Shown: piece after piece, positions 50,846-59,700 of the stretch
How positions within the stretch are numbered: position 1 is the first letter of the stretch
How the letters are laid out: each line of letters opens with the position of its first letter
Assembly (NCBI RefSeq): GCF_020510625.1
Contig: NZ_CP075191.1
Span: 3,821,501 to 3,885,500 of the forward strand
DNA: 64,000 bases
Direction: 5' to 3'
DNA from: Ferribacterium limneticum
GTDB taxonomy: Bacteria > Pseudomonadota > Gammaproteobacteria > Burkholderiales > Rhodocyclaceae
Notes under the pieces: generated by a model
Told to the model about the DNA's origin: nothing
Databases searched by the model: none
The model's input: only the letters and a program-made list of their open reading frames with translations
Translations under genes and position numbers: made by a program

Positions 50846-51132
50846 GCGATTGGTATCGCGTCGCCGGCGACGGCCGCATCACACTGACTCTCCACATCCA
50901 GCCCGGCGCCAAGAAAACGGAATTCGCCGGGCTGCATGGCGATGCGCTGAAAATCCGCCTCGCCGCACCGCCGGTCGACGGCAAGGCCAACGAGGCACTG
51001 ATCAAGTTTGTTGCCGAAACACTGGGGCTGGCTAAATCTTCGGTCAGCCTGAAGAGCGGGCAGACTTCACGGCGCAAGGTGCTGGAAGTCCTTGGCGCCA
51101 ATGCCACGACTATCGCCGGGCTGGCCGCCTGA
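50842..51132 (+). CDS. yggU: YggU/DUF167 family protein
   Basis: This 96-residue protein uses a GTG start that overlaps the yggT stop (GTGA). The frame is open for nearly 600 bases upstream inside proC and yggT, but that part is noncoding. DUF167 features are LHIQPGAKKTEFAGLHGDALKIRLAAPPVDGKANEAL (residues about 19-55) and VSLKSGQTSRRKVLEV. The function is unknown. It is usually found next to yggT, as here, and ends the operon. Confidence 0.93.
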   Translation: MSDWYRVAGDGRITLTLHIQPGAKKTEFAGLHGDALKIRLAAPPVDGKANEALIKFVAETLGLAKSSVSLKSGQTSRRKVLEVLGANATTIAGLAA

Positions 51133-51180
51133 AAAGACAAGCAGCCTAAGAAACGACTGCTTGCCCGCCATAAGCGCAAT

Positions 51181-51462
51181 TTATTTCTTTACCGCAGCCT
51201 TGGCTGGGCTGTCACCCACCGTCAATTCGCTGCGCAGTTTGGCGACGCTTTTCTCGCCAAAACCTTTGACGCCTTTCAGGTCATCCACCGATTTGAAGGG
51301 GCCGTTCTTGGTCCGGTAATCGACAATGGCTTTCGCTTTGCTTGGGCCAACGCCCTTGATGCCATCAAGTTCGTCGACGCTGGCGGTGTTGAGATTTACC
51401 GCAGCATAAGCCAGACTGATGCTGGACAAAAGAACAAGAATCAGGGCTAGTAAGCGTTTCAT
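51181..51462 (-). CDS. Exported ComEA-like helix-hairpin-helix protein
   Basis: The ATG at 51462 has GGAGGAG 8 bases upstream and gives 93 residues. A Sec signal (MKRLLALILVLLSSISLAYA) leads to tandem helix-hairpin-helix motifs (VNLNTASVDELDGIKGVGPS and SVDDLKGVKGFGEKS) and a short basic tail. This is the DNA-binding module of ComEA, which binds incoming DNA in the periplasm during natural transformation. With PilT in the window, a role in DNA uptake is plausible, though many such small proteins are unproven. It converges with yggU. Confidence 0.88.
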   Translation of the reverse strand: MKRLLALILVLLSSISLAYAAVNLNTASVDELDGIKGVGPSKAKAIVDYRTKNGPFKSVDDLKGVKGFGEKSVAKLRSELTVGDSPAKAAVKK

Positions 51463-51505
51463 CGGGTGCTCCTCCATATTGAAAAATTATCGCGCTGCAC
51501 AAGAC

Positions 51506-51538
51506 AACGGCCTCACCGGAACACCCGGTGAGGCCGTT
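51506..51538. terminator. 14-base-pair hairpin after the pyr operon
   Basis: AACGGCCTCACCGG (51506-51519) pairs perfectly with its reverse complement (51525-51538) across a 5-base loop. It lies 44 bases after the pyrC stop on the minus strand and upstream of the ComEA-like gene. Neither side has a pure U tract (TTAATTATATT on the plus side), so it may act as a 3'-end stabiliser as well as a terminator. Confidence 0.65.
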
Positions 51539-51581
51539 TAATTATATTCAATATGAATAGTTTATTCCAAAAGCATCAACC

Positions 51582-52832
51582 TCACGCCTGATAGACAAGC
51601 CGTCCGCCGACCAGCGTCGCCTTGACCTGGCCGGTCATCATGTAGCCCAGCCACGGTGAATTCTTGCCGCGGCTCTTCAGGGCTTCCGGCGTCAGCTGCC
51701 AGTTTGCCTCCGGGTCGAAGATGCAGATGTCAGCCATCGCACCGAACGCCAGTTGACCACTGGCCAAACCAAGCACTGCGGCCGGCGCAGAGGTGATACG
51801 GGCCAGCGCAGTCGGCAGGTCGACCTTGGCGGCCTCGGCCCACTTCAGGGTCAGCGGCAGCAACACTTCGAGGCCGGTAGCGCCCGGCTTGGCTTCGCCA
51901 AAGGGCAATAATTTATCGTCAGCACCGACCGGGGTGTGGTCAGAGCAAATGGCGGCCCAACCCGTCACTACGGCATCGGACAGTGCCTGCCGGTCATTCT
52001 GGGTACGCAGCGGCGGGCAGAAACGGGCGTGCGGATTGAAGTAGCCAATGTCGTTTTCTGTCAGCAACAGGTGATGCACACCGACGTCACAGGTGATCGG
52101 CAGGTCATCGTGCTGGGCGCGGTGCACCAATGCCATACCGGCGGCGGATGAAATACGGGTGAGGTGCACACGGCAGCCGGTAATCCGCACCAGTTGGATG
52201 ATGGTGCCAATGGCGATGGTCTCGGCGGCGACGGGAATGCCGGCCAGGCCGAGGCGGCTCGCCACTTCGCCCTCGTGGGCGATGCCATTGCGCGACAGCC
52301 AGTAATCCTGCGGTTGCAGCCAGACGGCAAAATCGAAGGTCGCAGCGTATTCCATGGCACGCAGCAAGGCCTCAGTGTCAACCACTGGCTTGTTGTCCTG
52401 TGAGAAAGCGACGCAGCCTGCCTTCTTCAGGCCGGCCAGTTCGGCCAGACGCTCGCCCTTGAGGCCCAGCGTCAGGGCGCCGAGCGGCAGCACACGTGCC
52501 TTGCCGATTTCCTCGCCGCGATGCACAAGGCGATCTGCCAACTCGGGTTCGTCCAGCGGCGGATCCGCATCCGGCGGCACGACCACCGAGGTTACGCCCC
52601 CGGCGACGGCCGCAGCCAGTTCGGCCTCGATGCTGTTCAGGCGGGCGCCAAGGTCGATCAGGCCGGGGCAGACCACGCAACTGGCTGCGTCGATGCTCTG
52701 CTCGGCGACAAAGCCGGCCGGCGCCTCGCCAATACCGGCCACCTTGCCATCCGCGATATACAGCGAGGTATTGCTGCGGTCGATGCCGTTTTTCGGATCA
52801 ATGACACGGCCATTCTTGATTTCGATGTTCAT
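51582..52832 (-). CDS. pyrC: Dihydroorotase-like protein PyrC' (probably inactive)
   Basis: The 416-residue amidohydrolase-fold protein starts MNIEIKNGRVIDPKNG, as in type I dihydroorotases. The metal site is destroyed. The HxH motif after PGLID is replaced by LGARL, the His of the HCED-like segment is replaced (WLQPQDYWL), and the later His of the HVS-like motif is Arg (LTRISSAAG); only the SDHTP Asp remains. In pseudomonads such a PyrC' has no activity but is needed to assemble aspartate transcarbamoylase. pyrB is 1 base upstream, which fits that role. An active dihydroorotase should be encoded elsewhere. Confidence 0.88.
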   Translation of the reverse strand: MNIEIKNGRVIDPKNGIDRSNTSLYIADGKVAGIGEAPAGFVAEQSIDAASCVVCPGLIDLGARLNSIEAELAAAVAGGVTSVVVPPDADPPLDEPELADRLVHRGEEIGKARVLPLGALTLGLKGERLAELAGLKKAGCVAFSQDNKPVVDTEALLRAMEYAATFDFAVWLQPQDYWLSRNGIAHEGEVASRLGLAGIPVAAETIAIGTIIQLVRITGCRVHLTRISSAAGMALVHRAQHDDLPITCDVGVHHLLLTENDIGYFNPHARFCPPLRTQNDRQALSDAVVTGWAAICSDHTPVGADDKLLPFGEAKPGATGLEVLLPLTLKWAEAAKVDLPTALARITSAPAAVLGLASGQLAFGAMADICIFDPEANWQLTPEALKSRGKNSPWLGYMMTGQVKATLVGGRLVYQA

Positions 52833-52833
52833 A

Positions 52834-53793
52834 TCAGTTCCCCGCAACAATGCTCATGACGGCCATGCGCACGGCAATGCCGAAGGTGACCTGAGGCAGG
52901 ATGACGGCCTGCGGTCCGTCGGCCACCGCCGAGTGGATTTCGACGCCACGGTTCATCGGCCCCGGATGCATCACGATGGCATCCGGCTTGGCCAGCGCCA
53001 ATTTCTGCGGCGTCAGGCCGTAGTGGCGGAAGTATTCGCCAGCCGAAGGCAGCAGTGCGCCGGTCATCCGTTCGTTCTGCAGGCGCAGCATGATGACCAC
53101 ATCAACGTCTTTCAAACCTTCGTTCATGTCGTGGAAGACATGCACGCCGAGCTTGTCGAGATGCTTGGGCAGCAGGGTTTCCGGGCCAATGGCACGAACT
53201 TCCGGCACGCCGAGCGTGGTCAGCGCATGGATATCGGAGCGGGCGACACGCGAATGCAGAATGTCGCCGACGATGGCCACACGCAGTTGCGTGAAATCCT
53301 TCTTGTAGTGGCGGATCGTGTACATATCGAGCAGACCCTGCGTCGGGTGGGCATGTCGTCCGTCACCGGCATTGACAACGTGGATGTCGTCGCGGCCGAC
53401 ACGATGCAGGTGCTCGGCAATCAGGTAGGGCGCACCACTCGAAGCATGGCGCACAACGAACAGGTTGGCGTGCATGGCGCACAGGTTGTCGATGGTGTCG
53501 AGCAGGGTCTCGCCCTTGCTGGCTGAAGATTTATTGATGTCGAGGTTGATGACGTCGGCCGACAGGCGCTTGGCGGCAATCTCGAAGGTGGTGCGCGTGC
53601 GCGTCGAGTTCTCGAAGAACAGGTTGAAGACGCTCTTGCCACGCAGCAAGGGCACCTTCTTGACCTCACGGGCCGAGACTTCCATGAAGGATTCGGCTGT
53701 GTCGAGAATCTGGTTCAGGATGGTCTTGGGCAGACCTTCAACGGACAACAGATGGCTGAGTTCGCCGTTCTTGTTCAACTGCGGGTTATGCAT
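52834..53793 (-). CDS. pyrB: Aspartate transcarbamoylase catalytic subunit
   Basis: PyrB makes carbamoyl aspartate, the first committed step of pyrimidine synthesis. The start at 53793 gives 319 residues. The carbamoyl-phosphate site FENSTRTRTTFE, the GETLLDT loop, VRHASSG and MHPGPMNRGVEI are intact. It overlaps pyrR by 8 bases and is followed at once by pyrC'. No pyrI regulatory gene is present, so the enzyme is probably the PyrB/PyrC' dodecamer. Confidence 0.95.
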   Translation of the reverse strand: MHNPQLNKNGELSHLLSVEGLPKTILNQILDTAESFMEVSAREVKKVPLLRGKSVFNLFFENSTRTRTTFEIAAKRLSADVINLDINKSSASKGETLLDTIDNLCAMHANLFVVRHASSGAPYLIAEHLHRVGRDDIHVVNAGDGRHAHPTQGLLDMYTIRHYKKDFTQLRVAIVGDILHSRVARSDIHALTTLGVPEVRAIGPETLLPKHLDKLGVHVFHDMNEGLKDVDVVIMLRLQNERMTGALLPSAGEYFRHYGLTPQKLALAKPDAIVMHPGPMNRGVEIHSAVADGPQAVILPQVTFGIAVRMAVMSIVAGN

Positions 53794-54295
53794 TTTCCAG
53801 CCTCCAGGCGAGTTGACCGGCATCGTTGCGGGCGAGGACCAGACTCTGCCCTTCGCTCAGATCCACGTCCCAGACGCAGTAAGTGGCGCCAATCGGCAGT
53901 TCGCGTCCGCCACGATCGGCGAGCAGTGCCAGTTCAACCGCCGCCGGACGACCGTAGTCGAACAGTTCATTGATCGCCGCCCGGGTTGTGCGGCCCGTAT
54001 AGAGCACGTCATCCACCAGAATGATGTGGCGCCCCTCGACATCGAACGGAATGACTGTCGGTCGGCACTGGGGATGCAGGCCTTTTTCGGCAAAGTCGTC
54101 GCGGTAGAAGGAGACATCAATCATTCCAATGCCTTCCGACAGGCCGAGCAGCGCTTTAAGTCGCTCGGCGACCCAGGCGCCGCCGCTGAAAATACCGACC
54201 AGCGCGGGGTTCTTGTGCAAATGAGGACGAATCAGGTCAGCCAGTTGGCGACACTGAGCCTCGGCATCAGGCAGAGGGTTGGGCAGGGATGACAT
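53786..54295 (-). CDS. pyrR: PyrR bifunctional regulator / uracil phosphoribosyltransferase
   Basis: The 169-residue PRTase-fold protein has the PRPP-binding motif IILVDDVLYTGRTTRAAINEL (residues about 90-110) and VGIFSGGAWVAERL near the N terminus. Gram-positive PyrR controls pyr attenuation; in pseudomonad-like operons a homologue sits in the same place before pyrB. The start lies inside ruvX (29-base overlap), leaving no leader for an attenuator directly before it, so any RNA target must be elsewhere. Confidence 0.92.
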   Translation of the reverse strand: MSSLPNPLPDAEAQCRQLADLIRPHLHKNPALVGIFSGGAWVAERLKALLGLSEGIGMIDVSFYRDDFAEKGLHPQCRPTVIPFDVEGRHIILVDDVLYTGRTTRAAINELFDYGRPAAVELALLADRGGRELPIGATYCVWDVDLSEGQSLVLARNDAGQLAWRLENA

Positions 54296-54728
54296 GGTGC
54301 GGGCTTTCGAACCAGGTTTGAAGGATAAGTTGAGCCGCTACGGCATCGAGCAGCGGCTTGGCGGTCTTGCTGTTACGGCCGGTCTCACGCAAGCGCGCTT
54401 CGGCATCGAGCGACGTCAGGCGTTCGTCGGCATAGGAAACCGGCAAATTGAAGCGTCTTGCCAGACGTTCTCCGAATTTTGTCGCCAAGCGCGTCATTTC
54501 ATGCGGCGTTCCGTCGGCATGGGTTGGCAGCCCGACCACCAGTTGCTCCGGTTGCCATTCGGCCACCAGCTTGCCGATGGCGGCGAAACGGTCTTCATTG
54601 GACTCGGCGTGGATAGTAGTCAGCGGGTGGGCGGAACAGAGCATGGTTTCACCGGTGGCAACGCCGATGCGCTTTTCGCCAAAATCGAAAGCGAGAATGG
54701 TCCCCACGGGCTCAGGCGTGTCCGGCAA
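54267..54728 (-). CDS. ruvX: RuvX/YqgF Holliday-junction resolvase-like nuclease
   Basis: The 153-residue RNase H-fold protein has the first acidic site in ILAFDFGEKRIGVATG, then LVVGLPTHADGTPHEMT, VSYADERLTSLDA and the last Asp in LLDAVAAQLILQ. Homologues process pre-16S rRNA 5' ends, and a recombination role has also been proposed. It overlaps yqgE by 17 bases and pyrR by 29 bases, an unusually tight arrangement. Confidence 0.93.
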   Translation of the reverse strand: MPDTPEPVGTILAFDFGEKRIGVATGETMLCSAHPLTTIHAESNEDRFAAIGKLVAEWQPEQLVVGLPTHADGTPHEMTRLATKFGERLARRFNLPVSYADERLTSLDAEARLRETGRNSKTAKPLLDAVAAQLILQTWFESPHHVIPAQPSA

Positions 54729-55272
54729 CGTCGGAAAGCTGGGTAAAGCTGATGCCGAGTTTCTGCATGGCGGCAGGCAGGCGCTCTTCGGGCGGCAGAT
54801 CGAACAGGATGCTGGCCTTGGCCGGCACGGTCAGCCAGGAGTTCTGGGCCAGTTCTTCTTCAAGCTGTCCGGCATCCCAGCCGGCATAACCCAGGGTGAC
54901 CAGGATTTCCGCCGGCAAGCCGGCACTACCGACTGAATTCAGCACATCGCGCGAACTGGTCAGGCCGACATCGGTATTGACCGCCAGCGTGGACTGCCAT
55001 TGGCCAATTGGACGATGGAGTACAAAGCCACGGTCCAGCTGAACAGGACCACCGAAATAAACCGGCAGGTTGGCGAGATTCGTCGCCTCCAGCTTGATAT
55101 CAATTTTTTCAAGCAACCCGGCCAGATTCATGTCGATCGGCCGATTGACAATGATGCCCAGCGCACCGTTCTCATTGTGTTCGCAGATATAGACCAGCGC
55201 GTTGGAAAAGTACGGATCTTCCAGCGTTGGCATGGCAATGAGAAAGTTGTCGGTCAGATTGACGTTGTCCAT
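54712..55272 (-). CDS. yqgE: YqgE/AlgH family protein
   Basis: The 186-residue protein has the YqgE signature: LTDNFLIAMPTLEDPYFSNALVYICEHNENGALGIIVNRP (residues about 6-45), YFGGPVQLDRGFVLH and LGYAGWDAGQLEEEL. A pseudomonad homologue (AlgH) influences alginate and other regulation, but the mechanism is unresolved. The ATG at 55272 is the family start; a longer open frame reaches into the photolyase promoter region and is rejected. It heads the yqgE-ruvX-pyrR-pyrB-pyrC' operon. Confidence 0.92.
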   Translation of the reverse strand: MDNVNLTDNFLIAMPTLEDPYFSNALVYICEHNENGALGIIVNRPIDMNLAGLLEKIDIKLEATNLANLPVYFGGPVQLDRGFVLHRPIGQWQSTLAVNTDVGLTSSRDVLNSVGSAGLPAEILVTLGYAGWDAGQLEEELAQNSWLTVPAKASILFDLPPEERLPAAMQKLGISFTQLSDVAGHA

Positions 55273-55310
55273 GACTGGAATTTTAATCGCCGGGGAGGTA
55301 CAAACCAACC

Positions 55311-56723
55311 ATGAACAAAGAAAAAGCCCTTGTCTGGTTCCGTCGCGACCTGCGTGACCATGACCACGCCGCCCTGAGCGCGGCCCTCGCCGAGGCGCAG
55401 CAGGTTTATTGCGCCTTTGTTTTCGATAGCAACATCCTCGACGCGCTGCCCACACGCCACGACCGCCGGGTGCATTTCATCCGTGAATCACTGATTGAGC
55501 TGGATATGGCTTTGCGCGCCAAAGGCGGCGGGCTGATCGTTCGCCATGGCCGGGCAGTCGACGAAATCCCCGCACTGGCCAGCCAGCTTGGCGTATCGGC
55601 CATTTTCACCAACCGGGACTACGAACCCTCGGCCAAGCGCCGCGATGCCCTGGTGGCCGAACAACTCCAGGCTGACGGCATTGCCTTCCACGGCTTCAAG
55701 GATCAAGCCATTTTTGACGGCGATGAAGTACTAACGCAGGCGGGGAAAGCCTTTTCTGTCTTCACGCCCTACAAGAATGCCTGGCTGAAACGCCTGACCG
55801 CAGCCGACTGCGCCACCTGGCCCTGCACTGGGCAACTGGCCGGCCAGGAGCTGGCAGGCGTTCCAAGGCTAGATGAGATCGGCTTCACTCCCACTGATCT
55901 TGTCCAACTCGGCATCCAGCCGGGCATGTCCGGCGCCGAGGCACTTTGGGATGATTTTGCCGGCGGCCGTATCGTGCGCTATGGCAGCTTGCGTGACTTT
56001 CCTGCCGTGAAAGGCGTCTCCTATCTGTCCGTCCATCTGCGCTTCGGGACGATCTCGATTCGCCAACTGGTGCGCAAGGCGCTGGAACAAAAGGCCGACA
56101 CCTGGCTCAGTGAACTGATCTGGCGCGACTTCTACTTCATGATTCTCGACCACTTCCCCCATGTCGTCGGACATGCCTTCAAGCCGGAATACGATGCGAT
56201 TCAGTGGGCCAATCGCCCCGAGGCATTTGCGGCCTGGTGCGAGGGTCGCACCGGTTATCCGCTAGTCGATGCTGCCATGCGCCAGCTCAATCACAGCGGC
56301 TGGATGCACAACCGCCTGCGCATGGTGGTCGCCTCCTTCCTGACCAAGGATCTCGGCCTGGACTGGCGACTCGGTGAGCAATATTTCGCCGAGCAACTCA
56401 ACGACTTCGATCTGTCGGCCAACAACGGTGGCTGGCAGTGGGCCTCATCAAGCGGCTGCGATGCCCAGCCCTATTTCCGGATTTTCAATCCGATCACGCA
56501 GTCTGAAAAATTCGATGCAGAAGGCAAGTTCATCCGCCGCTACGTACCGGAGCTGGCCAAAGTGCCGGACAAGTACATTCATGCACCATGGAAGATGGGA
56601 CGCATCGAGCAGGAAGCCCTAGGGGTGGTGATCGGCCGTGACTACCCGGCGCCGATCATCGATCACGCAACGGCCAGGGATGAGACCCTGGCCCGTTACG
56701 CAGTCGTCAAGAAACAGGCCTAG
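55311..56723 (+). CDS. phrB: Deoxyribodipyrimidine photolyase
   Basis: This 470-residue flavoprotein repairs cyclobutane pyrimidine dimers using blue light. The N-terminal antenna domain opens LVWFRRDLRDHDHAAL. The FAD domain has YLSVHLRFGTIS, the WRDFYFMIL helix, the DAAMRQLNHSGWMHNRLRM stretch (about 322-340), and the class I signature DLSANNGGWQWASSSGCDAQPYFRIFNP (about 387-414) with the electron-transfer tryptophans. GGGAGG precedes the ATG. It diverges from yqgE and converges with chpA, overlapping it by 4 bases. Confidence 0.95.
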   Translation: MNKEKALVWFRRDLRDHDHAALSAALAEAQQVYCAFVFDSNILDALPTRHDRRVHFIRESLIELDMALRAKGGGLIVRHGRAVDEIPALASQLGVSAIFTNRDYEPSAKRRDALVAEQLQADGIAFHGFKDQAIFDGDEVLTQAGKAFSVFTPYKNAWLKRLTAADCATWPCTGQLAGQELAGVPRLDEIGFTPTDLVQLGIQPGMSGAEALWDDFAGGRIVRYGSLRDFPAVKGVSYLSVHLRFGTISIRQLVRKALEQKADTWLSELIWRDFYFMILDHFPHVVGHAFKPEYDAIQWANRPEAFAAWCEGRTGYPLVDAAMRQLNHSGWMHNRLRMVVASFLTKDLGLDWRLGEQYFAEQLNDFDLSANNGGWQWASSSGCDAQPYFRIFNPITQSEKFDAEGKFIRRYVPELAKVPDKYIHAPWKMGRIEQEALGVVIGRDYPAPIIDHATARDETLARYAVVKKQA

Positions 56724-59700
56724 TGGGCCCGTCTTTCCTTGGTATAGCCTTCGACGAGGCTGAGCAATTCCACTTCGTCGTAGGGCTTGCCGAGGTAGTG
56801 GTTAGCCCCGATTTCCAGCGCGTAGTTGCGATGCTTGTCGGCCGTCCGTGAGGTGATCATGATGATCGGCACAGAACGCAGACGCTCCTCAGCACGAATA
56901 TTGCGCACCAGATCGAAGCCGTCCATGCGCGGCATTTCGATGTCGGACAGAATAACATCCGGCATCACGTCGATCAGTTGCTCCAGGGCATCGACGCCAT
57001 CCTTGGCCAGGATGACCTGATAACCTTCGCGCATCAGCAGGCGGCTGGTAATCTTGCGCACCGTCAGCGAGTCGTCAACCACCATCACCGTCGGCTGGGT
57101 TTCCATCGCCGTGGCGACTGGCTCCGGCGCCGCCGGTACAGCCGCCACTGCAGCTGGCGCACCGAGCACCGGCACGCGGCTGGCCAATGCCACCGGATTC
57201 AGGATCAGCACGACTCGACCGTCGCCAAGCACCGTGGCACCAGCGATACCGACCACCCGCGCCAGTTGCACACCAATATTTTTGACGACAACTTCCTGAT
57301 TACCCTTGAGCTCATCGACCAGAATCGCCACCCGTTGCGAACCCGAGCGCAGCAACAGCACCCAGTATTGGCGATGCAATTCCGGCACTGCCTCGGTGTC
57401 ACCGAGCAGATGCGGCAGGTATTGGAAGGGGTAACGATTGCCCTGCCAGGTCACTTCGCCTTGCTCGCGGTACGCAGCCAGTGCCTTTTCCTTCATTTCC
57501 ATGACCTGTTCGATCATCGTTGAAGGTACTGCGTAGAGGTGGCTGCCAGCCCGGATCAACAAGGTCTGTGTCACCGCCAGCGTCAGCGGCAGGTAGAGGC
57601 GGAAGGTCGTTCCACGCCCAGCCTCCGACAGGATTTCAATGCGCCCGCCGAGTTCTGCGACTTCCGTCTTCACGACGTCCATACCGACACCACGACCAGC
57701 CAACTGGGTCAGCTCAGTCGCCGTCGAGAAACCTGGCTGGAAGATGAAGTCGTACAGCGTTGCCTCATCGGCTGCCTGCCCTGGCTGGAGCAGGCCCATG
57801 GCCTCGGCACGGGCGCGGATGCGAGTAGTATCCAGCCCCTTGCCGTCGTCGGACATGGCAAGAATGATTTCATTGCCTTCCTGGGCGATCTTGACGACGA
57901 TTTCGCCCGCCTCCTGCTTGCCGGCAGCAAGACGCTGATCGCGCTCTTCGATACCGTGCGTCACAGCATTGCGCAGCATGTGCTCAATCGGCGCCAGCAT
58001 CTTGTCGAGCACCGAGCGGTCGATATCGACCTGGCCACCGATAATATCCAGATTGGCCCGCTTGCCGGTTTCCTTGGCGGTCTGCCGGACGATACGATAC
58101 AGGCGCTCTGTCTGGCTGGCGAACGGCAACATGCGCACGCCCATGAGTTCTTGCTGCAGGCTGCGATTCAGGCGCGACTGCGCCAGAATCGCAGCATTGG
58201 CGTCATCGAGATTCTTCAGGAGGTTTTGCTGAACGGTTGCCACGTCATTGACCGATTCGGCCATGAAGCGCGTCAATTCCTGGAAGCGCGTGAAGCGATC
58301 AAGCTCCAGCGGATCGAAATCAGCATCGCCTTCCGGAGTATGTGCAACGTGCGCCTGAATCTGCGACTCAGCCTGAATTTCAATTTCGCGCAACTGACGA
58401 CGCAGACGAATGACGTTTTCTGTCAATTCAAGCAGCGAGCCTTTCAGGCTGCGCATTTCACCTTCGATCCGGGTCCGGGCAATGGACAATTCGCCCGCTT
58501 CATTGACCAAGCGATCAATCAGGTCAGCTCGTACACGCAGCGTGGCGCGTTGGCCGGCGGCATCGGTTTCCGCTTCCGCTTCGACATGAAGAGGCTGCAC
58601 GACCGCAGGTGCCGTCGTTTCGCCAGTGACCGCGGGAACTTCCTCAACGACGGCTTCCTGCGGCCCGGCACGCAAGCGTTCAACCGCTTGCACCAGGGCG
58701 TCGCACCCGGTTTCAATTTCGTCAATGAACACCGGCGTTGCCTGACCTGCCCGCATGGCCTCTTCGACCCGGGCTTCGAGCATGTGCGTTACTTCACCGA
58801 GGTTCATCGCCCCTGCCATCCGGGCACTACCCTTGAAGGTATGCATCAGACGGGCAATGGCCTTGGGCGCCGCGGCGCCAGCCGGATCACCGCGCCAGGC
58901 GCGAAGTTGCGCCGTCAGGTCACGCGTCAGATCAACGGCTTCTTCAAGGAAGATGGGCAGTAGCTGTTCGTCGAATTCATCAGTCAGTTGGGGCAAGACC
59001 GGTGCGGGTGCAATTGCAGCAGGCTCCGGCTCGATTTCTGCCACGGCACTCTGCGTACCCGGCAGTTGAATGATCTCGGCGCTTGTCGGCGGAACCGACT
59101 CCTCAACAGGCGCGGGATGATAGATGTCATCCAGTGCAGAAATCAGTTGTTGCTGCTCGTCCGGCGCCCGCTGCTGCGCCAGTGCGTCGAACATCCCCTC
59201 GAGGGTAATAATGCTCTGCCGCACGGTTTCCAGCCCTTCGATACTCTCCGGGTGAGCCGAACCATCGCGGCGCAACAAGGCGTGCTCAAGCGCAAGGGCC
59301 AGGCGATGCAGTGGCATCAGGCCAACGGTGGCAGCAATACCACCGAGGGTATGGGCAGCACGCGTCATTTCGAAAGTCGTGGGCCCGGACGGATTGGCAT
59401 CGAGCACTGCGTAGCTGTCGACCAACGTCTGCAGATAGCCGCGTGCTTCATCGCGGAAGATATCGTACAAAGTTGGCGATGCCGTGACCATCGCCGGAAT
59501 GCTCGGCAACACGACCTCTGGTTCAGGCTCTTCAGTCGGCGGGAGCGACTCATCTTCCGGAACAGCCACGAGCTCTATGACTTCAGGCAACGCCTCGGCA
59601 ACGGGCAATTCTGCGGCAACGAACTGCTCCACTTCGGGCGCGCCACCATCCATCTCCGGCGCCAACTGGAGCAAATCGGGTTCCGGAACCGCTGCGAAGT

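Noticed and set aside
51138..51163. Hairpin CAAGCAG/CTGCTTG between yggU and the ComEA-like gene as a terminator
   Set aside because: The stem is only 7 bases with a 12-base loop and a poor U tract; support is too weak to list.
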